Shown: positions 29,162-37,618 of the stretch, in pieces | How the letters are laid out: each line of letters opens with the position of its first letter | How positions within the stretch are numbered: the stretch's first letter is position 1 | Assembly: GCA_902600855.1 (NCBI GenBank) | Contig: CACKKY010000002.1 | Span: 1 to 64,000, forward strand | Direction: 5' to 3' | Source: an uncultured Pelagibacteraceae bacterium | GTDB lineage: Bacteria > Pseudomonadota > Alphaproteobacteria > Pelagibacterales > Pelagibacteraceae | Length of the DNA stretch: 64,000 nucleotides | Program-made: the position numbers and the translations under genes | The notes under the pieces: model-generated | What the model saw: only the letters and a program-made list of their open reading frames with translations | Told to the model about the DNA's origin: nothing | The model's database searches: none

Positions 29162-30297
29162 ATAAAAGTTGAAATTATTTTTGGTATATAATTTTTAAAA
29201 TTAAAAAAACCTTTGTTGCAGTATTGCCATGAAAATTGATCTAAATTCCTATATATGAAATCCACTTTTAAATTATTTAAATTTAAGTAGTCTAAATTTT
29301 CTCCAACAGTAGGATATAAACCATAATAATTTTCAATATCTTTAATTTTACTAATATCAATAACTTCACAATCAATAGATTTTTCTTTTAACCTTTTTTC
29401 TTGATCTTCTATTAAAAGAGATTTGAATTTTAATAATTTTTCACTAAGTTTTATTGATCTGTTTTCATTTTTGTTAGAAATTATATAAATTTTTTCAAAT
29501 TTACTTTTTTGAAAGTTAGTAGTTTCAAATGATAGATTATTTTCAAAAATTAAAAGATTTTTTTCTTCAAGTTTTTGTGGGTTATCAAAGTTTCTTGGAA
29601 TTATAGAATAGAATTTATTAGAAAACTTTGGTGGAGCATTTTCATTTAATTTAATGTTTTGAAATCTATTATTGGTAAATTTTTTAATATTCCATTCGCT
29701 AGCTAGGTAGTGTTTGCCCTGTGTTTGAACACCAGCTACCCATCTCCAACCAAGAGTATTTGATGCAGCGTCTCCATCATATAGGTGCTGCATAAAAAAT
29801 TTAGCACCTAGTTGCCATGGTAGTTCAAGTGTAAATATCCAGATACTTGCAAACCACATTCTTGTGTGATTATGAAGATAATTATTTTCTTTAAGTTCAT
29901 TTACCCACTGATTAAAGCACTCAATATTTGTTTTCCCTTCAATAGCATCCAAATAATTTTGTTTATTCCTAAATTCATTATTAAGATTATTTAAATCTAT
30001 TAAGTAATCAGACCAAACATTAGGTCTAAGCTCTAGCCACCCTTTCCAATATGTTCGCCATAAAACTTCCTGAATAAATTTCTCATTTTTTGTAAATGAA
30101 AATTTTTTAAGACATTTATCAATAACCTCTAGCTCATTGATTATCCCATGCGTTATGTATGGAGATGAACAAGAAATGTTAGATCTATTATCTGGACCAA
30201 AATCAAAGTTTCTTAATTTTGAATATTCTGAAAGATGACTCTCAATAAAATCATTTAGTTTTTCGATTGCCTTCTCTCTTGAAGGTTCAAATATCAT
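29158..30297 (-). CDS. photolyase/cryptochrome FAD-binding-domain protein with a C-terminal alpha/beta-like extension
   Basis: FIQEVLWRTYWKGWLELRP, YLHNHTRMWFASIWIFTLELPWQLGAKFFMQHLYDGDAASNTLGWRWVAGVQTQGKHY in the first ~225 aa; no N-terminal photolyase-type alpha/beta domain. Confidence 0.85.
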   Translation of the reverse strand: MIFEPSREKAIEKLNDFIESHLSEYSKLRNFDFGPDNRSNISCSSPYITHGIINELEVIDKCLKKFSFTKNEKFIQEVLWRTYWKGWLELRPNVWSDYLIDLNNLNNEFRNKQNYLDAIEGKTNIECFNQWVNELKENNYLHNHTRMWFASIWIFTLELPWQLGAKFFMQHLYDGDAASNTLGWRWVAGVQTQGKHYLASEWNIKKFTNNRFQNIKLNENAPPKFSNKFYSIIPRNFDNPQKLEEKNLLIFENNLSFETTNFQKSKFEKIYIISNKNENRSIKLSEKLLKFKSLLIEDQEKRLKEKSIDCEVIDISKIKDIENYYGLYPTVGENLDYLNLNNLKVDFIYRNLDQFSWQYCNKGFFNFKNYIPKIISTFI

Positions 30298-30303
30298 ATT
30301 AGT

Positions 30304-30684
30304 TTATTTTGATTTTTTTTTCTTTAGACCTAATTTATCACTATGTCTTAATCTTAAAATTACAATAGCACCCGCAATAAGAACTATAGCAATTGCCTCA
30401 TACACCAAAGCTGTTGGATCCATTTCTTTTCCTTGCAAAATTATAAATCGAGCAAGAGCTGTGATCGCAATCAAGAGTGGAAGAGTTATGCTAATTGACT
30501 GTTGATCCCAAAATACTCTTACCATTGCAAGAACTTCTAAATAAAGAAACATTAATAGCAAATCTGCTAGTGTAACTGATTGGTTGAGGAACATATTTTT
30601 CATTTCCATGCCAACAGCAATCACTGTGCTTATTAAAATTATACACATTAGAATTAATTGTAAATTTTTTGCTATTTTTTCCAT
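30304..30684 (-). CDS. PsiE-like (phosphate-starvation-inducible) membrane protein
   Basis: LADLLLMFLYLEVLAMVRVFWDQQSISITLPLLIAITALARFIILQGKEMDP. Confidence 0.85.
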   Translation of the reverse strand: MEKIAKNLQLILMCIILISTVIAVGMEMKNMFLNQSVTLADLLLMFLYLEVLAMVRVFWDQQSISITLPLLIAITALARFIILQGKEMDPTALVYEAIAIVLIAGAIVILRLRHSDKLGLKKKKSK

Positions 30685-31142
30685 TACTTATCTTTACTAA
30701 ATGGTAGCCATTTTTCAAATACTGATTTTGATGGTCCATCATATGGAATTGAATAAGAGCTTGGGTTAGGACTTGTTAAAACTTCTATTCCTTTAGAAAA
30801 TATAAAAATAAATACTATTACGAAAACAATTACCATTATCTTAAAGGGATCAAAATTTTTTGTTTTAAAAACGCTAGTAGATTTTTCCTCTGCTTTATGA
30901 AAATGTTTAAATGTCATATACACAGCAAATATTAATCCTATGTGTGCCACGTACAAACCAGCCCACCCAAATGCAAAAGTTGTATATGAAAATACATATA
31001 AACTGAAAACTGTAGTCCAAATAAAACTTAAAACTAACAGAATTTGAAGTCTTACTGTTTTAGGAAGAGATCTAAGATCATTTTTGCTATCATCAAACAA
31101 AATGTTTGCTGCATCAACCATCCAATTTTTAATTGATTCCAT
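30684..31142 (-). CDS. hypothetical membrane protein
   Basis: 152 aa, three or so TM helices; start of PsiE-like ORF overlaps its stop. Confidence 0.65.
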   Translation of the reverse strand: MESIKNWMVDAANILFDDSKNDLRSLPKTVRLQILLVLSFIWTTVFSLYVFSYTTFAFGWAGLYVAHIGLIFAVYMTFKHFHKAEEKSTSVFKTKNFDPFKIMVIVFVIVFIFIFSKGIEVLTSPNPSSYSIPYDGPSKSVFEKWLPFSKDK

Positions 31143-31198
31143 GATAATAGATTATAATTTTTGTAAATTATCACAAACGTAAAATTGTCCTAAATTAC

Positions 31199-32386
31199 TT
31201 ATGAATTAAGCTTACTTTTATGAAATTTAATAAATCTTTCGACATTATATTTGTTAAAAGTTTTATTTTCTTCAAAGGAAACTTTTTTTATGGAGTAAGC
31301 ACCGCTATTTGTCTTTCTAGATTCAATTATTACGTTTCCTTTATAAAGCTTAAGCTTAACTGATCCGTTAACTTTATTTTTTTTAAGGTCAACAATTTTT
31401 TGAATTTTAAATCTTTCTCTGGAATACCAATAACCATTATAAATTAGTTCAGCATATCTTGGCATCACTTTGTCTTTTTTATGCATTGTTTCTTTATCTA
31501 AAGTAACAGATTCAATTGCTCTATGTGCATGAATAAGCAAAGTTCCACCAGGTGTTTCATAAACTCCTCTGGACTTAATTCCAATAAATCTATTTTCCAC
31601 TAAATCAACTCTTCCTATTCCATTTTTACCAGCTAACATATTAAGATTTTCTAGTAATTTAGATGGAGATAATTTTTTTCCATTAATTGCAACTGGATCT
31701 CCATATTTAAAATTAATTGTCACAAAGCTTGGTTTGTTTGGTGCTTTTTCAGGAGAAACTGTCCTTTGAAATATAAATTCTGGTGCAGAATTTTTTGGAT
31801 TTTCTAAAACTTTACCTTCTGTTGAAGTATGAAATAAATTATCATCTACAGAAAAAGGAGGTGCTCCTTTTTTATCTTTAGGTATAGGTATACCATTTTT
31901 TTTTGCATAATTGATTAGATCTGTTCTAGATTTTAATTTCCAAATTCTCCAGGGAGCAATTATTTTTATTTTAGGTCCAAAATAATGATAGCCAAGCTCA
32001 AACCTTACTTGATCGTTTCCTTTCCCAGTTGCACCATGAGAAACTGCATAAGCTTTAAATTGTTTAGCAACTCTTATTTGGTCTTTTGCAATTAGAGGCC
32101 TTGCAATTGAAGTACCTAATAAATAAACACCCTCGTAAATCGCATGCCCTCTAATCATTGGATACACATATTCTTTAACAAATATGTCTTTTAGATCTTT
32201 AATAATTATTTTTTTTACACCAAAATTTTTTGCATTTTTAATAATTTTTTTTTTATCTATTTCTTGTCCAATGTCAGCAGTGTAGCAAATTACTTCTGCA
32301 TTAAAATTTTCCTGTAACCATTTTAATATTATGGAGGTATCTAGTCCTCCAGAGTATGCAAGAACAATTTTTTTTTTAGATTTCAT
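31199..32386 (-). CDS. argG: argininosuccinate synthase
   Basis: VLAYSGGLDTSIILKWL, SHGATGKGNDQVRFEL, NSAPEFIFQRTVSPEKAPNKP, VENRFIGIKSRGVYETPGGTLL. Confidence 0.98.
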   Translation of the reverse strand: MKSKKKIVLAYSGGLDTSIILKWLQENFNAEVICYTADIGQEIDKKKIIKNAKNFGVKKIIIKDLKDIFVKEYVYPMIRGHAIYEGVYLLGTSIARPLIAKDQIRVAKQFKAYAVSHGATGKGNDQVRFELGYHYFGPKIKIIAPWRIWKLKSRTDLINYAKKNGIPIPKDKKGAPPFSVDDNLFHTSTEGKVLENPKNSAPEFIFQRTVSPEKAPNKPSFVTINFKYGDPVAINGKKLSPSKLLENLNMLAGKNGIGRVDLVENRFIGIKSRGVYETPGGTLLIHAHRAIESVTLDKETMHKKDKVMPRYAELIYNGYWYSRERFKIQKIVDLKKNKVNGSVKLKLYKGNVIIESRKTNSGAYSIKKVSFEENKTFNKYNVERFIKFHKSKLNS

Positions 32387-32390
32387 TGCT

Positions 32391-32903
32391 TTATCTGCAG
32401 GTTGTTTTTGCAGCCTCGTAGGCTTTAGTAAATCCTAGGAGAGAATAGTGATCTATAGTTTGAGATCCTTTTTGGTTATATCCGGTAATCATAATTCTAG
32501 AGCCCCTCTTCATCTGTCTTACCATTTTCACTTCTATTTTGTTGTCTGCGATCCAAGCAAAGCCAGATTGTTTAATATCAAATTTAAATTTATACTTACC
32601 AGAAACAGCTGTAACAGAATTATTTTTATTAAATTCATATCCAGGAGTTACACTTATTTCATCAGTTATTTTTTCATTAGGTCTAAAAGTTACAAATAAT
32701 TTAGCTTCTCTTTTATTTGATTTTGGAGCTTGTAAAATAGGTTTTGTTTGAGCAAAACATACTTTTTCTCCAGCTTCATTTAAAGTCATAGTTTCCCAAT
32801 CTTTGAATTTTCCAATTTTTTTAATTTCTTGTGACAGTGATTGACTCATTAAACTTAAAGTAAAAATAATTGTAACAAAAACAATTTTTCTAATTATGGG
32901 CAT
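32391..32903 (-). CDS. invasion-associated locus B (IalB) family periplasmic protein
   Basis: Signal peptide; GKFKDWETMTLNEAGEKVCFAQTKP...VKMVRQMKRGSRIMITGYNQKGSQTIDHYSLLGFTKA. Confidence 0.88.
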   Translation of the reverse strand: MPIIRKIVFVTIIFTLSLMSQSLSQEIKKIGKFKDWETMTLNEAGEKVCFAQTKPILQAPKSNKREAKLFVTFRPNEKITDEISVTPGYEFNKNNSVTAVSGKYKFKFDIKQSGFAWIADNKIEVKMVRQMKRGSRIMITGYNQKGSQTIDHYSLLGFTKAYEAAKTTCR

Positions 32904-33931
32904 GGATTTGGATAAATTTTTTGAACTTCATTTATATCTTTTATAACACTTTCTTCTAAGTTAACGTTTACACTTTCTATATTTATTTTCAACTGATCCA
33001 TCGTAGTGGCTCCAATGATTACACTCGTAACAAATGGTTGGGCTTCACAAAATTTTAAACTCATTTGAGCAAAGTCTAGTCTATACTTTTTGGCTATTTC
33101 ATAATATTTTTCAATTGCTAATTGACCGTTTTCAGTTTTATATCTCACAAATTTTTCACCAAATAATTTCATCCTTGAATTTTCAGGTAATTTCTTATTT
33201 CTGTATTTCCCTGTCAAATAACCAAATGCAAGAGGAGAATACGCTAATAAACCACTCTTCTCTCTTATAGAAATTTCTGCTAATCCAATTTCATAAGTTC
33301 TATTTAAAAGACTGTATGGATTTTGAACTGATAACATTCTAGGTAGGTTCTTAATTTTTGATATTTCTAAGAATTTTGATAAACCCCAAGCCGTCTCGTT
33401 TGAAAGGCCAATATATCTTACTTTTCCACTTTTGATAATTTGATCTAAAGAATAAAGAATATCCTCAAATTTATTCCAATTTTCTTTATCATCGTGCTGA
33501 TATCCTAGTTTACCAAAAAAATTACTTGATCTTTCGGGCCAATGGAGTTGATACAAATCGATATAGTCAGTTTTTAATCTTTTTAGACTTTCATCCACAG
33601 CCTTATTTAAATTTTCTCCGTCATATTGATTGCCTCCACCTCTAATCCAATTTAAACCTGGACCTGAAACTTTAGTAGCAAGAATTACCTTGTCTCTTTT
33701 CTGTGATTCTTGAAACCAATTTCCAATTACTTCTTCAGTTTTTCCATAGGTATTTTTTTTTGGTGGTATTGCATATAATTCTGCGGTATCCCAAAAATTA
33801 ACCCCTTGTTCTAAGGCATAATTCATTTGTTCAAAACCTTCTTCTTGAGTGTTTTGCTCTCCCCAAGTCATAGTACCGAGACAAATTGTACTTACGTCGA
33901 TGTCAGTATTTCCTAGTTTTTTGTAATTCAT
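32894..33931 (-). CDS. aldo/keto reductase (Tas-like)
   Basis: ICLGTMTWGEQNTQEEGFEQMNYALEQGVNFWDTAELY, YIDLYQLHWPER, GKVRYIGLSNETAWG. Confidence 0.95.
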   Translation of the reverse strand: MNYKKLGNTDIDVSTICLGTMTWGEQNTQEEGFEQMNYALEQGVNFWDTAELYAIPPKKNTYGKTEEVIGNWFQESQKRDKVILATKVSGPGLNWIRGGGNQYDGENLNKAVDESLKRLKTDYIDLYQLHWPERSSNFFGKLGYQHDDKENWNKFEDILYSLDQIIKSGKVRYIGLSNETAWGLSKFLEISKIKNLPRMLSVQNPYSLLNRTYEIGLAEISIREKSGLLAYSPLAFGYLTGKYRNKKLPENSRMKLFGEKFVRYKTENGQLAIEKYYEIAKKYRLDFAQMSLKFCEAQPFVTSVIIGATTMDQLKINIESVNVNLEESVIKDINEVQKIYPNPCP

Positions 33932-34014
33932 TAAGCTTTCGCAGTATTTATTTTATTATGTCTTTATTAAGGTATCTTGAATAATTAGTAAAAGACTATT
34001 ATATATTGTTCATC

Positions 34015-34776
34015 ATGGAATTTAATAAAAAAGGTATCTTAAGTAGAGCACGAGAAGCTCAACAATCAACTGCGGTAATGGATGAAGGTTTAAGAGCCTA
34101 CATGCTTAAAGTTTACAATTTTATGGCCTCAGGAATTTTACTTACTGGTTTAGTTTCTCTAATATTCTTTAAATTATCAGTTGTAACAGACGCAAATGGA
34201 TCAATAGTTGCTTTGACGAGTATTGGAAATACAATATTTTTATCTGGATTTAAATGGATAGTGATGTTGGCTCCGTTAGCGGTTGTATTTTATATGAGCG
34301 CAAGAATGGGTAAAATGAGTGTTGCTTCAGCTCAAACAACTTTTTGGATTTTTGCATCCCTGATGGGTCTTTCTCTTTCATCAATTTTCTTAGTTTATAC
34401 CGGTGCAAGTATTACAAGAGTATTTTTTATTACTTCAATAACTTTTGGAGCAATGAGTTTATATGGTTACACTACAAAAAGAGATTTAACAAAGTTTGGA
34501 TCTTTTTTAATGATGGGGTTGATAGGTATAATTATAGCTTCATTAGTTAATCTATTTTTAAAATCATCTATGATGGATTTTGTTATATCTATTTTGGGTG
34601 TATTAATCTTTGTTGGTTTAACTGCATACGATACACAAAAAATAAAAAATATGTATGTTGTTAGTGACAGTGGTGAAATGATTGGAAAAAAAGCAGTAAT
34701 GGGTGCTTTGACACTATATCTAGACTTTATTAATCTTTTTATCATGCTGCTTAGATTATTTGGCCAAAGAAGATAG
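34015..34776 (+). CDS. Bax inhibitor-1/YccA family membrane protein
   Basis: LRAYMLKVYNFMASGILLTGL, ITFGAMSLYGYTTKRDLTKFGSFLMMGLIGI, LTAYDTQKIKNMY, ALTLYLDFINLFIMLLRLFG. Confidence 0.95.
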   Translation: MEFNKKGILSRAREAQQSTAVMDEGLRAYMLKVYNFMASGILLTGLVSLIFFKLSVVTDANGSIVALTSIGNTIFLSGFKWIVMLAPLAVVFYMSARMGKMSVASAQTTFWIFASLMGLSLSSIFLVYTGASITRVFFITSITFGAMSLYGYTTKRDLTKFGSFLMMGLIGIIIASLVNLFLKSSMMDFVISILGVLIFVGLTAYDTQKIKNMYVVSDSGEMIGKKAVMGALTLYLDFINLFIMLLRLFGQRR

Positions 34777-34782
34777 TAACTT

Positions 34783-35121
34783 TTAAAGTTTTTTCCAATT
34801 AGTATTTTTTATGAGAATTTTAAGATCATAAGAATTTTTAATAATTTTTCCGTTAACATCTGTTATTAAATATTTAAGATTTTTGTTTTTTGGCTTAAAA
34901 TTTTTACAAATTTTATATAAAGCATTTTCTGCAGCATTTCTAAAAATACTAAAACTGACTTGTTTACTTGAAATATTTAAACCATAGTCTTTCCAAGAAC
35001 CATCTGAGACCATCTTTGCATACAAGTCTAATATTATTTTAAGCTCATCTTTTTCAAAAAATTGTCTTTCCTCTATTTTATTTTTTGAATTATTTATTAC
35101 TAGTTTTAAATTGTTATACAT
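34783..35121 (-). CDS. DUF2794 domain-containing protein
   Basis: FFEKDELKIILDLYAKMVSDGSWKDYGLN...VSFSIFRNAAENALYKICK. Confidence 0.85.
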   Translation of the reverse strand: MYNNLKLVINNSKNKIEERQFFEKDELKIILDLYAKMVSDGSWKDYGLNISSKQVSFSIFRNAAENALYKICKNFKPKNKNLKYLITDVNGKIIKNSYDLKILIKNTNWKKL

Positions 35122-35665
35122 CTATTTTATGTTTATTAATTAAAGGAATTTGAAATCCTGTAAAAATTATTGTTATTGGAAGCATGCCCCAAACTTTAAA
35201 ATTGACCCAAAATTCCTCAGTCTGTGTTCTCCAAATGAATTCATTTAATAAAGCAAGACCAAAGAAAAAAAACATCCATCTTTTATTAAGAATCTCCCAT
35301 CCCAAATCTGTTAATGGAATTGATTTTCCCATAATTTTTTTTAACACAGGTTCTTTTGTAAAATACTTCCCAAAAAATAAAGCTAGTGCAAACATGACAT
35401 TTATAATTGTAGGCTTAACATAAATAAATATTGGATCGTTAAAGTATATTGTTAAACCACCAAAAAATGTTATTAAAATTCCACTTAATAAAGGCATAGG
35501 AGGAATTTTTTTTTCAAAAAACCATACAACAGCTAAAGCAACTAAAGTTGCAACTATTAGTGGTGGAATTGCAACCGATAGATTTTTATCATTATTATAG
35601 TAATAGAAAAAAAATATCGCTAAAGGACCGAAATCAGTAACAAATTTTAAAAAAGACTTATTCAC
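35114..35665 (-). CDS. yciB: intracellular septation protein A family
   Basis: LKFVTDFGPLAIFFFYYY, IPPMPLLSGILITFFGGLTIYFNDPIFIYVKPTIIN, WEILNKRWMFFFFGLALLNEFIWR. Confidence 0.93.
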   Translation of the reverse strand: MNKSFLKFVTDFGPLAIFFFYYYNNDKNLSVAIPPLIVATLVALAVVWFFEKKIPPMPLLSGILITFFGGLTIYFNDPIFIYVKPTIINVMFALALFFGKYFTKEPVLKKIMGKSIPLTDLGWEILNKRWMFFFFGLALLNEFIWRTQTEEFWVNFKVWGMLPITIIFTGFQIPLINKHKIDV

Positions 35666-35751
35666 CTAAAGGATATTAACATATTTGCCACATCACTAAA
35701 CATTAATATTTTTAGCATTGATTTTTATTTTTAAATACCCATACTAATGTC

Positions 35752-36072
35752 ATGCCAATTCAAAAAGCTAAATTCTCAATTGGAGATATAGTTAAACATA
35801 AACACTTTGAGTTTAGAGGAGTTATATACGATGTAGATTTTGAGTTTAATAACTCTGAGGAATGGTATCAGTCAATTCCAAAAAATGTTAGACCAAGAAA
35901 AGATCAGCCATTTTATCATTTATTAGCTGAAAATGACGAAATTACATATGAAGCTTATGTCTCACAACAAAATCTTCTTATGGACGACTCTGATGAGCCT
36001 ATTAAACATCCTTTAATTGAGGAAATATTTTCTGGTAAAAAAGGCTCGGGTTATTTTAAACCCTCAAACTAA
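35752..36072 (+). CDS. hspQ: heat shock protein HspQ
   Basis: AKFSIGDIVKHKHFEFRGVIYDVDFEF...PFYHLLAENDEITYEAYVSQQNLL. Confidence 0.93.
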   Translation: MPIQKAKFSIGDIVKHKHFEFRGVIYDVDFEFNNSEEWYQSIPKNVRPRKDQPFYHLLAENDEITYEAYVSQQNLLMDDSDEPIKHPLIEEIFSGKKGSGYFKPSN

Positions 36073-36142
36073 AATAACACTATTTAAACACATTTAGCTC
36101 AAACCTTGGTCACACTAATTTTATATTATTAATATGTATTTA

Positions 36143-36204
36143 CTGATCAAGGATGTAAAAACGTTAACTCTTAAATTATTATCTCCCTCTGCATTCTTGA
36201 TCAG
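36143..36204. repeat. inverted repeat between hspQ and ccmC
   Basis: CTGATCAAGGATG (36143-36155) versus CATTCTTGATCAG (36192-36204): 12/13 complementary with a 36-nt spacer. Confidence 0.8.
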
Positions 36205-36255
36205 AAAACTATTTCATATTAAAGATCATAAAAAAATAAAGTAAGTTATAAAATA

Positions 36256-36963
36256 ATGTTTAAGATCTTAGAACCAAATAAAATTTTTCAAATAACTTCA
36301 AAAGCGCCAAAATATGTTTTATTTTTGTTTATAATTGTCCTAACGGTTGGATTATCGGAAGCATTAATTTTTTCTCCAGAAGATTATAAACAAAGTGATG
36401 CAGTTAGAATAATGTATGTCCACGTACCTGCAGCCTGGATATCTCTTAGCATTTTTTCCTCTATAACTTTGCTATCAATATGTGGCTATATATTTAAAAA
36501 TAAAAATTTTTTTTTAATGGCAAAAAGTTTGGCTCCATCTGGATTTATATTTAATATTATAGCATTAGTTACTGGAGCCATCTGGGGAAAGCCAACATGG
36601 GGAACCTGGTGGGCCTGGGATGCTCGGATTACTTCTATGCTAATCTTAGCTTTATTTTACGGAATGTATTTGCTTGCCTGGAGAATATACGAAGATAGAG
36701 ATCAAGTTTTTAAAATTAGTACTTTAATAACTGTTTTTGGCATTATTAATGTCCCAATAGTAAAATTTTCTGTTGATTGGTGGAATACTCTTCATCAACC
36801 TGCATCAATAAATATTTTAACAAAAAATGCTATACATTCCTCAATGCTTTTGCCATTAATTATAATGACTGCGGCATTTGCCCTATTTTCGTTGCTAATA
36901 TTTTTAATGAAATATAATACAGAACTGATAAAAATTAAAAATAAAGGATTAGATAGATTATGA
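36256..36963 (+). CDS. ccmC: heme ABC transporter permease CcmC
   Basis: IMYVHVPAAWISLSIF, GAIWGKPTWGTWWAWDARITSMLILALFY, WWNTLHQPASI. Confidence 0.96.
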   Translation: MFKILEPNKIFQITSKAPKYVLFLFIIVLTVGLSEALIFSPEDYKQSDAVRIMYVHVPAAWISLSIFSSITLLSICGYIFKNKNFFLMAKSLAPSGFIFNIIALVTGAIWGKPTWGTWWAWDARITSMLILALFYGMYLLAWRIYEDRDQVFKISTLITVFGIINVPIVKFSVDWWNTLHQPASINILTKNAIHSSMLLPLIIMTAAFALFSLLIFLMKYNTELIKIKNKGLDRL

Positions 36964-37187
36964 TAAATGAATTTCTTTTTATGAATGGTTTCGGAAAGTA
37001 TGTTTTATCTGCATTTGCTTTTACTTTAATAAATTTTACAATTTTGTACCTAGTCATAAGACAACAATTTTTAAAAGAACAAAAAAAATTTATTGTTAAA
37101 TTTGGATCACTTAATTCAGAGAAAGCTGAAACTGCAAAACTACAAAAAATTAATAAAGAGATATTATCTAACGTTTCAACCAATTAA
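36960..37187 (+). CDS. ccmD: heme exporter protein CcmD
   Basis: Position between ccmC and ccmE; single TM, FMNGFGKYVLSAFAFTLINFTILYLVIRQQFLKEQ. Confidence 0.8.
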   Translation: MINEFLFMNGFGKYVLSAFAFTLINFTILYLVIRQQFLKEQKKFIVKFGSLNSEKAETAKLQKINKEILSNVSTN

Positions 37188-37197
37188 CTTTTAAGAC

Positions 37198-37617
37198 ATG
37201 TATGGTCGTAAAGTTAAACTAAGGTTAGCATTTATTCTTTTAGTTTTAACTGCACTAATTTTAACAATTTTCTTAATATTAAAATCACTTGAAGAAAATG
37301 TAGTTTATTTTCAATCACCATCTGAAATTAGTGAATTAACAGAACTAGACGGAAAAAAAATTAGAGTCGGAGGAATGGTCAAAAAAGACTCTATTTCTCT
37401 TACATCTGATCAATTAAAATTTATAATATCTGATTTTAAAAACGAAATTATAGTAACTTATTCAGGAGTAGTACCAAATCTCTTCGAAGAGGAAAAAGGT
37501 GTGGTTGCGGAAGGTTATTTGAAAGACCGAAATGTTTTATCTGCAACAAAAATTTTGGCTAAACATGATGAAAATTATATGCCCCCAGAGGTAAAAGAGG
37601 CATTGGAGGAAAAATAA
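37198..37617 (+). CDS. ccmE: cytochrome c maturation protein CcmE
   Basis: [52 protein letters not shown]. Confidence 0.96.
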   Translation: MYGRKVKLRLAFILLVLTALILTIFLILKSLEENVVYFQSPSEISELTELDGKKIRVGGMVKKDSISLTSDQLKFIISDFKNEIIVTYSGVVPNLFEEEKGVVAEGYLKDRNVLSATKILAKHDENYMPPEVKEALEEK

Positions 37618-37618
37618 A

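Noticed and set aside
34467-34745. Minus-strand 92-aa ORF inside the Bax inhibitor-1 gene
   Set aside because: Fully antisense to a well-supported gene; low-quality composition.
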